NCBI RefSeq assembly: GCF_018224955.1
Contig: NZ_JAGTUU010000001.1
Span: 124,001-188,000, forward strand
DNA: 64,000 nt
Origin: Thetidibacter halocola
GTDB taxonomy: Bacteria; Pseudomonadota; Alphaproteobacteria; Rhodobacterales; Rhodobacteraceae
Reading direction: 5' to 3'
The notes under the pieces were generated by a model, which saw nothing but the letters and a program-made list of their open reading frames with translations, ran no database searches and was not told where the DNA came from. The position numbers and the translations under genes were made by a program. Below are positions 7,507 through 16,400 of the stretch, piece after piece (within the stretch, counting starts at the first letter, position 1; each line of letters starts with the position of its first letter).

Positions 7507-9297
7507 ATGATCCAGTCCCAAATCGCCCCCGCGACCCTGCTGCCCGCCGTCCTCGATGCGGTGGCCGACGCTGGCGCCCTGATCCGGGCCGAGTTTCACT
7601 GCCCCGGCGGCCCGCGCGGCCGCGGCGGCAAGGCCGCCGTCGACATCGAGGTCGAGACCCTGCTCAAGTCCCGGTTGTTGGCCCTGCACAGCTGCGGGTT
7701 TCTCGGCGAAGAAACCGCGCCGCGCCGCGCCGCGGGCGACGACCTTTGGGTGGTGGATCCGCAGGACGGCACCAGCGATTTCCTCGCCGGGCACCGGGGC
7801 TCGGCGGTCTCGGTCGCGCTGCTGCGACGGGAACGGCCGGTGCTGGGCGTGGTGTTTGCACCGCTTGCGCCTGACGATGGCGGCGACCTGATCGCCTGGG
7901 CAAAAGGCGCGGCGCTGACGCGCAATGGCCAGCCGGTGCGGCGCGCCGGACAGGGCGACCCCATCACCGTCGCGCTGAACGCTCAGGCCGCGGATTACGC
8001 GCGGCACAATCATGCCACCCTGCCCGGCCTGCGAATCCGCGCCCTGCCCAGCCCGGCCTACCGACTGGCGCTCGCCGCGGTGGGCGAGGTCGATGCGGCG
8101 GTCAGCCTGACGCAGGGTCTTGCGCCCTGGGACATCGCCGGGGGTCATGCGCTGCTGCTCGGCGCCGGCTGCACGCTGGTCGACCTCGCGGGCCGTCCGG
8201 TCGATGACGCGCGCGGAACGGCCAACGGCGTGATCGGCGGCGATCCCGTCACCGTGGCAAGGCTGGTGGCGCTGGCGCCCCGGCCCGGCCCGCGCGAGAC
8301 GCGGCATGGCGCGCGGCCAAAGGCCCGCAGCGCCGATGCCGGGCGCCTGGCGCGGGCGCAGGGCTGCCTGCTGGGGCAACTGTCGGGCGACGCGCTGGGC
8401 TCGGCGGTGGAGTTCGGCTCGGCCGCCTCGATAGCCCGCAGCCACAAGCAGGGCGTGACACGCCTCGTCGATGGCGGCACCTGGAACCTGATCGCGGGCC
8501 AGCCCACCGACGACAGCGAGATGGCGCTGGCGCTCGCCCGCGCGCTGGTAGCGAAGGGCGGCTTCGACGCCGCGACCGTCGCGCAGGCCTATATCCGCTG
8601 GAGGGACTCTGCCCCTTTCGACATCGGCATGACCACCAGCGCCGGGATCGCGGCCCTTGCACGGGGCGCGGCAGCGCGCCCGGACAGCCAGTCGAACGGT
8701 GCGCTGATGCGCGTCAGCCCGGTCGGCATCCTCGCCGCAGGCGACCCGGCGCTGGCCGCGCGATTGGGGGCAGAGGATGCAAGCCTAACCCATCCGCATC
8801 CGGTCTGCGTCTCGGCCAGCGCCGCCCTTGCCGCCGCCATCGCCGTCGGCGTCGCAGGTGGCACGGCGGAACAGATGATGCAGGCGGCCGAGGCCCATGC
8901 CGGCGAAAGTGACGGCGCGGCAGCGGTCCGCGAACGGCTGGCCCTTGCCCGCCGCGCACCGCCCGCCGAGTTCCAGCGGCAGATGGGTTGGGTGCTGACC
9001 GCCTTGCAGAACGCGTTTTTCCACCTGCTGCGCGGCACACCCCTGCCCCAAGCCCTGCCCCAAGCCCTGACCGAGACCGTCGGACAAGGCGGCGACACCG
9101 ACACCAACGCGGCGATCTGCGGCGCGCTGCTGGGCGCGGCTCAGGGGCGCGAGGCGATCCCGCTGCAATGGCGCAACGCGGTGCTGACCTGCCGCCCCAT
9201 CAAGGGGCCGGGCATCCGTCACCCGCGCCCGCGCGAATATTGGCCGGACGACGCGCTCGACCTCGCCGAGGCGCTGCTGACGGCTCGCAACGCCTGA
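7507..9297 (+). CDS. Inositol-monophosphatase / ADP-ribosylglycohydrolase fusion protein
   Basis: This 596-residue protein has two complete enzyme domains. Residues 1-255 form a lithium-sensitive phosphatase fold: GEETAP, the metal-site DPQDGTSDF near residue 83, and WDIAGG near residue 207. Residues from about 285 form a DraG/ARH-type ADP-ribosylglycohydrolase: GDALGSAVEF, TDDSEMALALA near residue 334, and GGDTDTNAA near residue 527, all metal ligands present. The start was chosen from AAAGGAG upstream of 7507. A phosphatase joined to an ADP-ribose hydrolase suggests one protein that removes and processes ADP-ribose or a related phosphorylated sugar. The physiological substrate is unknown. 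Confidence 0.85.
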   Translation: MIQSQIAPATLLPAVLDAVADAGALIRAEFHCPGGPRGRGGKAAVDIEVETLLKSRLLALHSCGFLGEETAPRRAAGDDLWVVDPQDGTSDFLAGHRGSAVSVALLRRERPVLGVVFAPLAPDDGGDLIAWAKGAALTRNGQPVRRAGQGDPITVALNAQAADYARHNHATLPGLRIRALPSPAYRLALAAVGEVDAAVSLTQGLAPWDIAGGHALLLGAGCTLVDLAGRPVDDARGTANGVIGGDPVTVARLVALAPRPGPRETRHGARPKARSADAGRLARAQGCLLGQLSGDALGSAVEFGSAASIARSHKQGVTRLVDGGTWNLIAGQPTDDSEMALALARALVAKGGFDAATVAQAYIRWRDSAPFDIGMTTSAGIAALARGAAARPDSQSNGALMRVSPVGILAAGDPALAARLGAEDASLTHPHPVCVSASAALAAAIAVGVAGGTAEQMMQAAEAHAGESDGAAAVRERLALARRAPPAEFQRQMGWVLTALQNAFFHLLRGTPLPQALPQALTETVGQGGDTDTNAAICGALLGAAQGREAIPLQWRNAVLTCRPIKGPGIRHPRPREYWPDDALDLAEALLTARNA

Positions 9298-9330
9298 GGC
9301 CATCGAAGGCGCCTGCGGATGACGGGATCT

Positions 9331-9358
9331 GTCGCCAAGCGCGCTTGCGTTTGGCGAC
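9331..9358 (+). terminator. Strong hairpin downstream of the fusion gene
   Basis: GTCGCCAAGCGC (9331-9342) pairs with GCGTTTGGCGAC (9347-9358) around a GCTT loop. This is a 12-bp stem with a single G-T wobble, starting 33 bases after the stop codon. No clear T-run follows, but it is the best candidate for the transcript end. Confidence 0.5.
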
Positions 9359-9598
9359 ACCGGCACGACACCCTTCGAAAAACCACAGCCACAACCCGTT
9401 ACCCCGACGGCCTGCCTGTCGTCGTGAGGATTGAAGCGATGCCTGCCGCGACAGGCGCCGCACGGTTCGTCGCATCACGCCATCGTCGCGCAGATCGCGG
9501 CGCCGGGCATGGGAACTCTCGCAGGATGCTGTTCAGAAAAGCAGGTGCGAGTCCTGTCGCCTAACCTGCCGGTCCCGCCGTCCCGAGCAAGGCCAGGA
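9359..9598. other. Non-coding stretch between hairpin and pseudogene
   Basis: I see no supportable gene here. Near 9540-9563 is a short run (GCAGGTGCGAGTCCTGTCGC) that resembles the T-arm and 3' end of a tRNA. No matching acceptor or anticodon arms could be found, so it is at most a relic. Confidence 0.4.
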
Positions 9599-10180
9599 TC
9601 AAGCCCGCATGTCCAGGCACTCGAAGCCGACGACCTCAAGCGATCCGGCATCCAGCAAGGGCTGGAAATGGACGGTGAATTCGTTGGCCTGCAGGCCGCG
9701 CATGACATCTTCGGCGATCAGCGCAGTGGCGACACTGTGCTCTCGCATCGATGGTTCAAATTCCACCACCGTGTTGCGGCCCCGTCCCTTGCTGGCGTTG
9801 AGCGCGACGTCGGCTTCCTGCATTGCCTCCTCGAGGCCGCGCAGGTCTCCGGACCGCCATTGGGCGACGCGGATGCTGGCGCCGATCCGGCAGACCTGCC
9901 CGTCGAAGGATACAGGCTTGGCGATCGCCTCGCGCAGCCGGTCGGCCGGCCGCAGCGGCGCCGCCAGCGTCCGGCAAAGGAGTCCCCCGGCCCCGCAGCG
10001 CGTCGATATGCGCGAAGGTCTCGGTATCGAACAGGTCGGCCAGGTAGCACAAGTGCAAGGTTTCGAGGTCGAGGTTGTCCAGTGCGCGGCGGTTCGCGTG
10101 AGGGAGTCGCCCGCTGTCCGGATCGATGCTCAGCACCTCGCAGGACGAGGCATCGAGGCTTGTCCCGCAAAGCTCATGAG
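9599..10180 (-). pseudogene. Remnant of a GGDEF-EAL (cyclic-di-GMP) protein
   Basis: Two minus-strand frames carry consecutive parts of one former protein. The first, about 10180-10000, has a PAS-like sensor start (LSIDPDSGRLPHANRRALDN). The second, about 9990-9601, has the C-terminal end of a GGDEF domain (CRIGASIRVAQW, ADVALNASKGRGRN) running into the first strands of an EAL domain (FTVHFQPLLDAG). The stop comes at GFECLDMRA, where EAL proteins normally read GFEALVRW. The GGDEF core is missing between the two parts and the frame changes there. Internal deletion plus C-terminal truncation would leave no enzyme activity. Confidence 0.7.
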
Positions 10181-10277
10181 AGAAACCAACACTCCCTTCA
10201 CCGCCCAGATTGTCTGGAGGAAGATCGCAAGGGTTTCTTGCTCCGTCGTCCGTGCAGGATGGCGTGCGAGGCGACGC

Positions 10278-10964
10278 TCAGCGCCGCCGGATCACCGTGG
10301 GCCAGCCAAAGGCTTGCGACAACGGCAGCGCACCGCCCTGGATGACTGAGGGCCGTTTCGCCCGCGGCATCAGCAGGGGCATCGGCCAGAAAAAGCGCGA
10401 CATGAACCGCGTCCCCGGCAGGACCGACCGCGACGCGCGATGCCGCACGACATGGGGCATCGGCCAGAACATCCGCGAAACAAGCGCCCCGCCCCGGATG
10501 ACCGAATGCCGACCATGCCGGTCGATCAGCAGCGGAAGTCCGAGCCCGCCGGTGATCGGGCCGCGCGGCATGTCGCCGGGCCGCGGCGGCATGGTCAGGA
10601 AGCGCCGGTGGGCGATCCCCGCGCCAGTGCCCGTGCCGGGAGGCTCTTCCTTGACCTTGAATTCCTGCACGCTCTCGTCCAGCGGCAGAGTGTTGCTCTC
10701 GGCCACGATCTCGCGCGTGATGCGTGCGGCCCCCAGCGGCCGGTAGGTCGCCTGCACCACCAGCAACGCCTTTTCCGTGCCCATCGCCTTGACCAGCGCC
10801 TGCGCCCCGGCCTCGGGAACCAGCAGACGGGTGAGGGCCGCGGCTTCCACCCCGCCCGTGATCACGTGCACGGCACGCGGCGGAAGCCCCGCCTGCCGAA
10901 CCTTCGCCGCGACCGCGCGGGCCGCCTCCTCCGTGGCGTAAAGCCGCGTGATGACGTTCGTCAT
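10278..10964 (-). CDS. PucC-coupled hypothetical protein with aromatic repeats
   Basis: This 228-residue protein starts inside the pucC stop codon (ATGA overlap), so it is translationally coupled to the LH2 operon. Residues 1-75 look like a small alpha/beta general-stress (YflT/17M-like) domain beginning TNVITRLYATEEAARAVAAK. The C-terminal third repeats the theme SVI[R/Q]GGAL followed by FWPMP or GWP: SVIRGGALVSRMFWPMP, then MSRFFWPMPLL, then SVIQGGALPLSQAFGWP. Some Rhodobacteraceae puc operons continue past pucC with pucD/pucE, which aid LH2 assembly; this gene occupies that position but I cannot identify it with either. Confidence 0.7.
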   Translation of the reverse strand: MTNVITRLYATEEAARAVAAKVRQAGLPPRAVHVITGGVEAAALTRLLVPEAGAQALVKAMGTEKALLVVQATYRPLGAARITREIVAESNTLPLDESVQEFKVKEEPPGTGTGAGIAHRRFLTMPPRPGDMPRGPITGGLGLPLLIDRHGRHSVIRGGALVSRMFWPMPHVVRHRASRSVLPGTRFMSRFFWPMPLLMPRAKRPSVIQGGALPLSQAFGWPTVIRRR

Positions 10965-12406
10965 GATACCTCCACCGGGTTGCGTTCCGTTGTCGTTGCC
11001 TGCGAGCGGATCTTGAGGTCATGGCGCCCTCCGCGCCAGGCCAGCGGCAGCAGAACAGCGCAAGCCAGCGCCAGAAAGACCATCTCGATCCCGAAGACTA
11101 CAGTATAGGGCACGTGCACCGCCATGCCATCCATCGCGGGCCGTGCCAGGATGGCGTCGCGCACGATCCCCGCCAGCGCCACGCCGAGGCCGGCGGCGGT
11201 GGCCTGCACCGCGCCCCAGGTTCCCAGCGCAAGGCCGATCCCGTCGCGCGGCGCGGACCGGATGCTGGCGGTCAGTGTCGCATGGCCGAACAGGCCCGCG
11301 CCGATCCCCGTCAGCAGGGTTCCCGCGAGGAACACCGGCGCGCCGCCACCCAGCGAGGACAGGATGATCGCGGCAAAGCCCGGAATGCCGATCCCGGCAC
11401 CCAGCAGGCCCAGGCGTTCTGCCGATCCGCCTGCCCCGAGAGTGCGCGAGGCATATGCGAAGCCGACCAGCGTGCCCCCGGCCAGCAGCGCGGTAAGCTT
11501 GGTCGTGTCGGCCACGCTCAAACCTAGCGCCTGCCCGCCATAAGGTTCCAGCAGCACGTCGGCCGACCCGAAACCCAGCGTGCCAAGCGCGATAACCGCC
11601 AGCAGCCAGGGCTTGCCCGGCGTGCGGATCAGCCGTGCCCAGGCAACGCGGAACGGCTCTGGCCGCGTCGTCATCATCCGGCGCGCCACGTCGCGATTGC
11701 GCGCCTCCTGCTTCCACAAGGCCAGCAGGTTCAGCGCAACCGTCACCACTGCCGCGCCCTGGATCACCCGCACCAGACGACCCGGCGAATAGGGCTCCAG
11801 CAGGGCGCCAAACACCAGCGCGCTGACGACCATGCCTGCCAGCAGCATGACATACATCAGGCCCACGACCTTGGGCTGATCCTCTTCGGCGACCAGGTCG
11901 GTCGCCAAGGCCAGGCCCACGGTCTGCACCATGTGCACCCCCGCGCCCACCAGCAGAAAGGCCAGCGCCCCCGAGGTCAGGCCGATCCAGCGCGGCGCGT
12001 CCACCGCCTCGCCAAAGCCCGACAGCACCAGGAGCGCGAAAGGCATGATCGCGAAGCCGCCGAACTGGTACAGCGTGCCTTTCCAGATATAGGGCACCCG
12101 GCGCCAGCCCAGCGCCGACACATGCACGTCCGACCGGTGGCCGATCAGCACACGAAGCGGTGCGAACAGCAGCGGCAGCGCCAGCATCCCCGCGACCAGC
12201 GTCGCAGGGACGGACAATTCCACGATCATCACGCGGTTCAGCGTCCCCACCAGCAGGACCACCGCCATCCCGACCGTGACCTGGAACAGCGACAGCCGCA
12301 GCAGGCGCGACAGCGGCACCTCGGCCGTCGCCACGTCGGCGAAGGGCAGATAGCGCGGCCCGATCGCCGCCAGCTTGCGCAAGGCATAGGTGCGATAGTC
12401 GAACAT
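10961..12406 (-). CDS. pucC: PucC, LH2 assembly protein (BCH/MFS family)
   Basis: This 481-residue inner-membrane protein has about 12 hydrophobic segments of the bacteriochlorophyll-delivery branch of the major facilitator superfamily. Diagnostic stretches are LNRVMIVELSVPA, LFAPLRVLIGHRSD and RRVPYIWKGTLYQFGG. PucC is required for building peripheral antenna complexes in purple bacteria. The ATG at 12406 (MFDYRTYALRKLAAIGPRYL) matches the usual family start. It follows pucBA across about 100 bases containing a small hairpin, and overlaps the downstream gene by four bases. Confidence 0.93.
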   Translation of the reverse strand: MFDYRTYALRKLAAIGPRYLPFADVATAEVPLSRLLRLSLFQVTVGMAVVLLVGTLNRVMIVELSVPATLVAGMLALPLLFAPLRVLIGHRSDVHVSALGWRRVPYIWKGTLYQFGGFAIMPFALLVLSGFGEAVDAPRWIGLTSGALAFLLVGAGVHMVQTVGLALATDLVAEEDQPKVVGLMYVMLLAGMVVSALVFGALLEPYSPGRLVRVIQGAAVVTVALNLLALWKQEARNRDVARRMMTTRPEPFRVAWARLIRTPGKPWLLAVIALGTLGFGSADVLLEPYGGQALGLSVADTTKLTALLAGGTLVGFAYASRTLGAGGSAERLGLLGAGIGIPGFAAIILSSLGGGAPVFLAGTLLTGIGAGLFGHATLTASIRSAPRDGIGLALGTWGAVQATAAGLGVALAGIVRDAILARPAMDGMAVHVPYTVVFGIEMVFLALACAVLLPLAWRGGRHDLKIRSQATTTERNPVEVS

Positions 12407-12481
12407 GAACCCAGCCCCTGTCCGGTTGTGGCCGATCCCGCAGGCCGGTCGCCCGCGGGTCTGCGAGTGCGAGGGACGGCA

Positions 12482-12495
12482 GCCGGCGCACCGGC
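12482..12495 (-). terminator. Small hairpin between pucA and pucC
   Basis: GCCGG (12482-12486) pairs with CCGGC (12491-12495) around a four-base loop just after the pucA stop. In related puc operons, intercistronic structures give an abundant short pucBA transcript and a scarcer pucBAC one; this hairpin is short and only a candidate for that role. Confidence 0.3.
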
Positions 12496-12506
12496 CGCCG
12501 CGCCGC

Positions 12507-12863
12507 TCAGTTCTGGACGAGCTTGCCCGCAGGCGCTGACGCCGAGGCCAGCAACGCGCCGGGCGGTTGCAGCACCGCCGTCGCCGTGGTGCCGTCCGGC
12601 ATGACGACCAGAACCTGTTGGCCACCGTCGGGCATCGGCATCGTGTAGGCTGCCTTGGCGCTGTCCGTATCCGGCAGCATCCGCGCGGCAGCCTCTTGGG
12701 TGTCGCCGGCGCCCAGCGGCTGGCCGCTGAGATAATCGTTATACCACGACACCTTGCTGAGGACCGCGACATGCACGGCAAAGGATCCCACCGCGACGGC
12801 CCCGAGGAAGATCGGGACACCGACAGAGGGCGAAACGACGAGCCACATCTTGGCGTTGTTCAT
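12507..12863 (-). CDS. pucA: LH2 antenna alpha subunit with long C-terminal tail
   Basis: This 118-residue protein aligns without gaps to the Rhodobacter LH2 alpha peptide over residues 1-47. It has MWLVVSPSVGVPIFL, the membrane helix, bacteriochlorophyll-ligand His31 in AVHVAVL, and WYNDYLSG at 40-47. Position 44 is Tyr and position 45 is Leu. Normal alpha subunits are 50-60 residues; this one continues for about 70 more hydrophilic residues (ARMLPDTDSAKAAYTM, then VLVVMPDGTTATAVLQPPG). A long tail is known from the second alpha gene (puc2A) of Rhodobacter sphaeroides. The gene lies 12 bases after pucB. Confidence 0.93.
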   Translation of the reverse strand: MNNAKMWLVVSPSVGVPIFLGAVAVGSFAVHVAVLSKVSWYNDYLSGQPLGAGDTQEAAARMLPDTDSAKAAYTMPMPDGGQQVLVVMPDGTTATAVLQPPGALLASASAPAGKLVQN

Positions 12864-12875
12864 GTCAGCCTCCCG

Positions 12876-13031
12876 TTATCCAAGCCACGGTGTCGAGACC
12901 GCGACGAGGAAATGCGCGACCAGCGCGATCGCCCCAAAGACGCGCGTGCCATCGATCAGATAGCTGTGCACCTCCTCGGCCTCCTGAAGGGTCAGGCCGG
13001 TCGGCCAAACCTTGTCTGGATCATCGGTCAT
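12876..13031 (-). CDS. pucB: LH2 antenna beta subunit
   Basis: This 51-residue peptide has the exact length of Rhodobacter PucB. It begins [20 protein letters not shown] and contains VH in EEVHSYLI and the bacteriochlorophyll ligand His in ALVAHFLVA, ending STPWLG. The frame is open upstream, but the ATG at 13031 matches the family start and has a GGAG-type site (AGGAGATTTCAC). With PucA it forms the transmembrane B800-B850-type antenna ring. Confidence 0.95.
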   Translation of the reverse strand: MTDDPDKVWPTGLTLQEAEEVHSYLIDGTRVFGAIALVAHFLVAVSTPWLG

Positions 13032-13153
13032 GTGAAATCTCCTCTCATGCAGCGTTTCAAGCGAAGCACAGCGGCCGCGTCCGAAACCGAGGGTCGGAGC
13101 AACCCTGCAAATCAACGGTTCCGGCAGGTCTGGCACGGACCGTACCTCGATAC

Positions 13154-13171
13154 TGTCAGATTAATTTGACA
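13154..13171. promoter_or_regulatory. PpsR/CrtJ box 1 upstream of pucBAC
   Basis: TGTCAGATTAATTTGACA matches TGT-N12-ACA exactly, the palindrome bound by the aerobic photosynthesis repressor PpsR/CrtJ. It lies 123 bases before the pucB start and 7 bases from a second exact match. Paired boxes are typical of regulated photosynthesis promoters. Confidence 0.8.
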
Positions 13172-13178
13172 TGACAAC

Positions 13179-13196
13179 TGTAATCTATAGCTTACA
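13179..13196. promoter_or_regulatory. PpsR/CrtJ box 2 upstream of pucBAC
   Basis: TGTAATCTATAGCTTACA is the second exact TGT-N12-ACA palindrome, with its centre 25 bp from the first. Together they predict repression of the antenna operon under oxygen or bright light. The rest of the 385-base gap before pucB holds no gene that I can support. Confidence 0.8.
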
Positions 13197-13378
13197 TTCA
13201 GACTCCGCTTTGCACCCTTTTGGGCAAACCCCGCAAAGTTTCGAAACGCCAATCGGTTAGGGCATTCCGACCCATCCTGGCCAGAGCCCGCATGAAACGG
13301 GAAAGCCGCCCGCTGCGGCGCGACACGCGGCGAAACAGGGTGAACGGAATGCAGATTGCGACGAATCAACGCGGCCAG

Positions 13379-13411
13379 GACCGGGCGCGGCCGATAACGC
13401 CGCGCCCGGTC
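13379..13411 (-). terminator. Perfect 13-bp hairpin after the RND pump gene
   Basis: GACCGGGCGCGGC (13379-13391) and GCCGCGCCCGGTC (13399-13411) are perfect complements around a 7-base loop, beginning six bases past the pump's stop codon on the minus strand. No T-run follows. It would separate the efflux operon from the puc promoter lying downstream. Confidence 0.6.
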
Positions 13412-13416
13412 GTCGC

Positions 13417-16400
13417 TCAGGTCTTGAACACCCGGTAGATCGCCGGGATCACCAGAACCGTGAGCACGGTGGACGAGATCAGGCCGAACAGCAGCGAAAT
13501 GGCGAGCCCTTGAAAGATCGGGTCCGCCAGGATCACCACGGCGCCGATCATCGCCGCCAGCGCGGTCAGAACGATGGGCTTGAAGCGCGTGGCACCCGCC
13601 TCGATCAGCACGTCGATCGTCACCGCGCCGTCGGGCCGCGCGTGGCGGATGAAATCCACCAGCAGGATCGAGTTGCGCACGATGATGCCCGCAAGCGCGA
13701 TGAAGCCGATCATCGACGTAGCCGAGAACGGCGCGGCAAACAGCCAGTGTCCCACCATGATCCCGAGAAAGGTCAACGGCACCGGCGTCAGCACCACCAG
13801 CGGCAGGCGGAACGATCCGAACTGCGCAACCACCAGGATGTAGATGCCCAGCAGCGCCACGCCAAAGGCCGCACCCATGTCGCGGAACGTGACCCAGGTG
13901 ACCTCCCATTCGCCATCCCAGAGCAGCACCGGTCGATCGGTTTCGGCGGGCTGGCCGTTCAGGCGGATCTCGGGCTTGGGCACGGCCTCGGTCCAGGTCA
14001 TGGCGTCCAGCGCCTCGGCCACGGCGAGCATACCGTAAAGCGGCGCCTCGAAATCGCCCGCGAGTTCGCCCGTCACCATCACAACGTCATAGCCGTTGTG
14101 GCGAAAGACCGGCCACGAGGCGCGCTCCTCGCTGACCCGGATCACGTCGCCAAGCTCGACCACGCCGCGCTCGCCGGGAATCGCGTTCGCCGGCACCGGG
14201 ATCGACAGCGCGCGCTCGTCCATCCGGCGGTCGCCCTTGTCACGGGCGATGACGATGGGGATGGGCCGGCGCCCATCGCCGCGATGAGAATAGCCCACCG
14301 TGGTCGTGCCGTTCAGCAGGCGCAACGTCTGGAGCACGTCCGCCTCCTGCACGCGGTAGAAATCGAGGTCGCTGGGTGAAAGCTCGGCGCGCAGGCGGCG
14401 CGGCTGCTGTCCCAGGCTGTCGTCCACGTCGACGACAAAGGGCACGCCCTCGAACGCCTCGCGCACCCTCGCCGCGACCGCATGCCGGGTCTCGGCGTCG
14501 GGTCCGTAGATCTCGGCCAGCAGCGTCGCGATGACGGGCGGTCCGGGCGGCGGTTCCACCACCTTGATGACCGCGCCCTCGGGCAGGTCCAGCGCGCGCA
14601 GCCGCTCGCGCAGGTCCAGCGCGATCTCGTGGCTGCTGCGCTCGCGTTCCTCCTTGCCGGCGAGGTTCAGCTGCACCTCGCCCAGTTCCGGCGACTGCCG
14701 GAGGAAATAATGCCGGACGAGACCGTTGAAATTGAAGGCCGCGGCCGTGCCCGCGTGGGTCTGCGCCGAGTGCACCTCGGGCAGGTCCAGCGCGACATGC
14801 GCGGCGGCGCTCGCCACGGCGTCCGTCGCCTCGACCGAGGCGCCCTCGGGCATGTCGATCACGATGGCCAGTTCCGACTTGTTGTCGAAGGGCAGCAGTT
14901 TGACCGTGACGTCCTTGGTATAAAGCGCCCCGAGCGAGCCAAAGGACAGCACGAAGGCGACGATCAGGAACAGGCCCGACACCGCCTTGTTCGCCAGAAG
15001 CGGCCGCGCCACAGCGGCAAAGAGCCGTCCCAGCCAGCCGCCCTGCGCATGATCTCCATGAGCATGGGCGGCATGCGCCCGGCCCGCGATGCGCAGCATC
15101 AGCCAGGGCGTGATCATCACGGCGACGAAAAAGGAAAAGATCATTGCCGCCGAGGCATTGGCGGGGATCGGGCTCATGTAGGGGCCCATCAGCCCGGAAA
15201 CGAAAAGCATCGGCAGCAGCGCCACGACGACTGTCAGCGTGGCGACGATAGTGGGGTTGCCGACCTCGGCCACGGCGGCCACGGCGGCATCCTGCGGGCC
15301 GCGCCCGCCGATCCGGCCGGCCCAGTGCCGCGCGATGTTCTCGATCACCACGATGGCGTCGTCGACCAGGATTCCGATGGAAAAGATCAGCGCGAAGAGC
15401 GAAACGCGGTTCAGCGTATAACCCATGATCCAGGCGGCAAACAGCGTCAGCAGGATGGTGACCGGGATGACCAGCGCCACCACGACCGCCTCGCGCCAGC
15501 CGATGGCGACCAGCACCAGCGCCACGATCGACACGGTGGCGAGGCCAAGGTGGAACAGCAGTTCATTGGCCTTCTCGTCGGCGGTTTCGCCATAGTCACG
15601 GGTGATTTCGACCGACACGCTGTCGGGGATCAGCCCGCCCTGCATCGCCTCGACCCGGTGCAGGATCTCCTCGGCCACCAGCACCGCATTGGCCCCGGCG
15701 CGCTTGGCCACGGCCAGCGTCACGGCCGGGCGGCGATGCACCGTTCCCGCCTCGTCGCGGTGAAAGCTGGAAACGCGGTGTTCCTCGAGATCGTCGGCCA
15801 GGCCCACGGTCGCCACGTCGCGGACATAGACGGTGCGTCCGTCCCGCGTGGTCAGTTCCAGGTTGGCGATCTCCTCGGGGGTGGCCAGCGTCTTACCGAT
15901 CACCAGTCCCACCTGCTCACCGCCGTCCCGCAACAGGCCCGCTGGCGCCGCGCTGTTGGCGCCCTGCACCTTGCCGGCCAGTTGTTGCAGCGTGACGCCA
16001 TACAGCGCCAGCTTTTCCGGGTCAGGGGCGACGCGCAAGGCCTCGTCCGTCTCGCCCACCAGGTAGGTGAGGCCGACATCGTCGATCCTGGCGAGTTCCA
16101 CCTGCACCTCGCGCACGATGCGCGTGAGTGCCGCCGCTCCGATCCCGTCCTCGCCCGCAACCGGGGAAAAGGTCAGCGAAACGATGGCCACGTCATTGAT
16201 GCCCCGCCCCACCACCAGCGGTTCGGGGATGCCGACCGGGATGCGGTCGAGATTGGCCATCAGCTTGTCGCGGACCCGCAGGATGGCGGTGTCGGCGGGA
16301 ATGCCAACCTTGAACCGGGCCGTGACCATCACCCGGTCGTCGCGCGTGTCGGAATAGACATGCTCGACCTCGTCGATGGCCTTGACGACGGTTTCCAGCG

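Noticed and set aside
9540-9563. tRNA T-arm/3'-end-like sequence, possibly an attachment site relic
   Set aside because: No partner acceptor stem, D-arm or anticodon arm was found, and no integrase or repeated copy is present.
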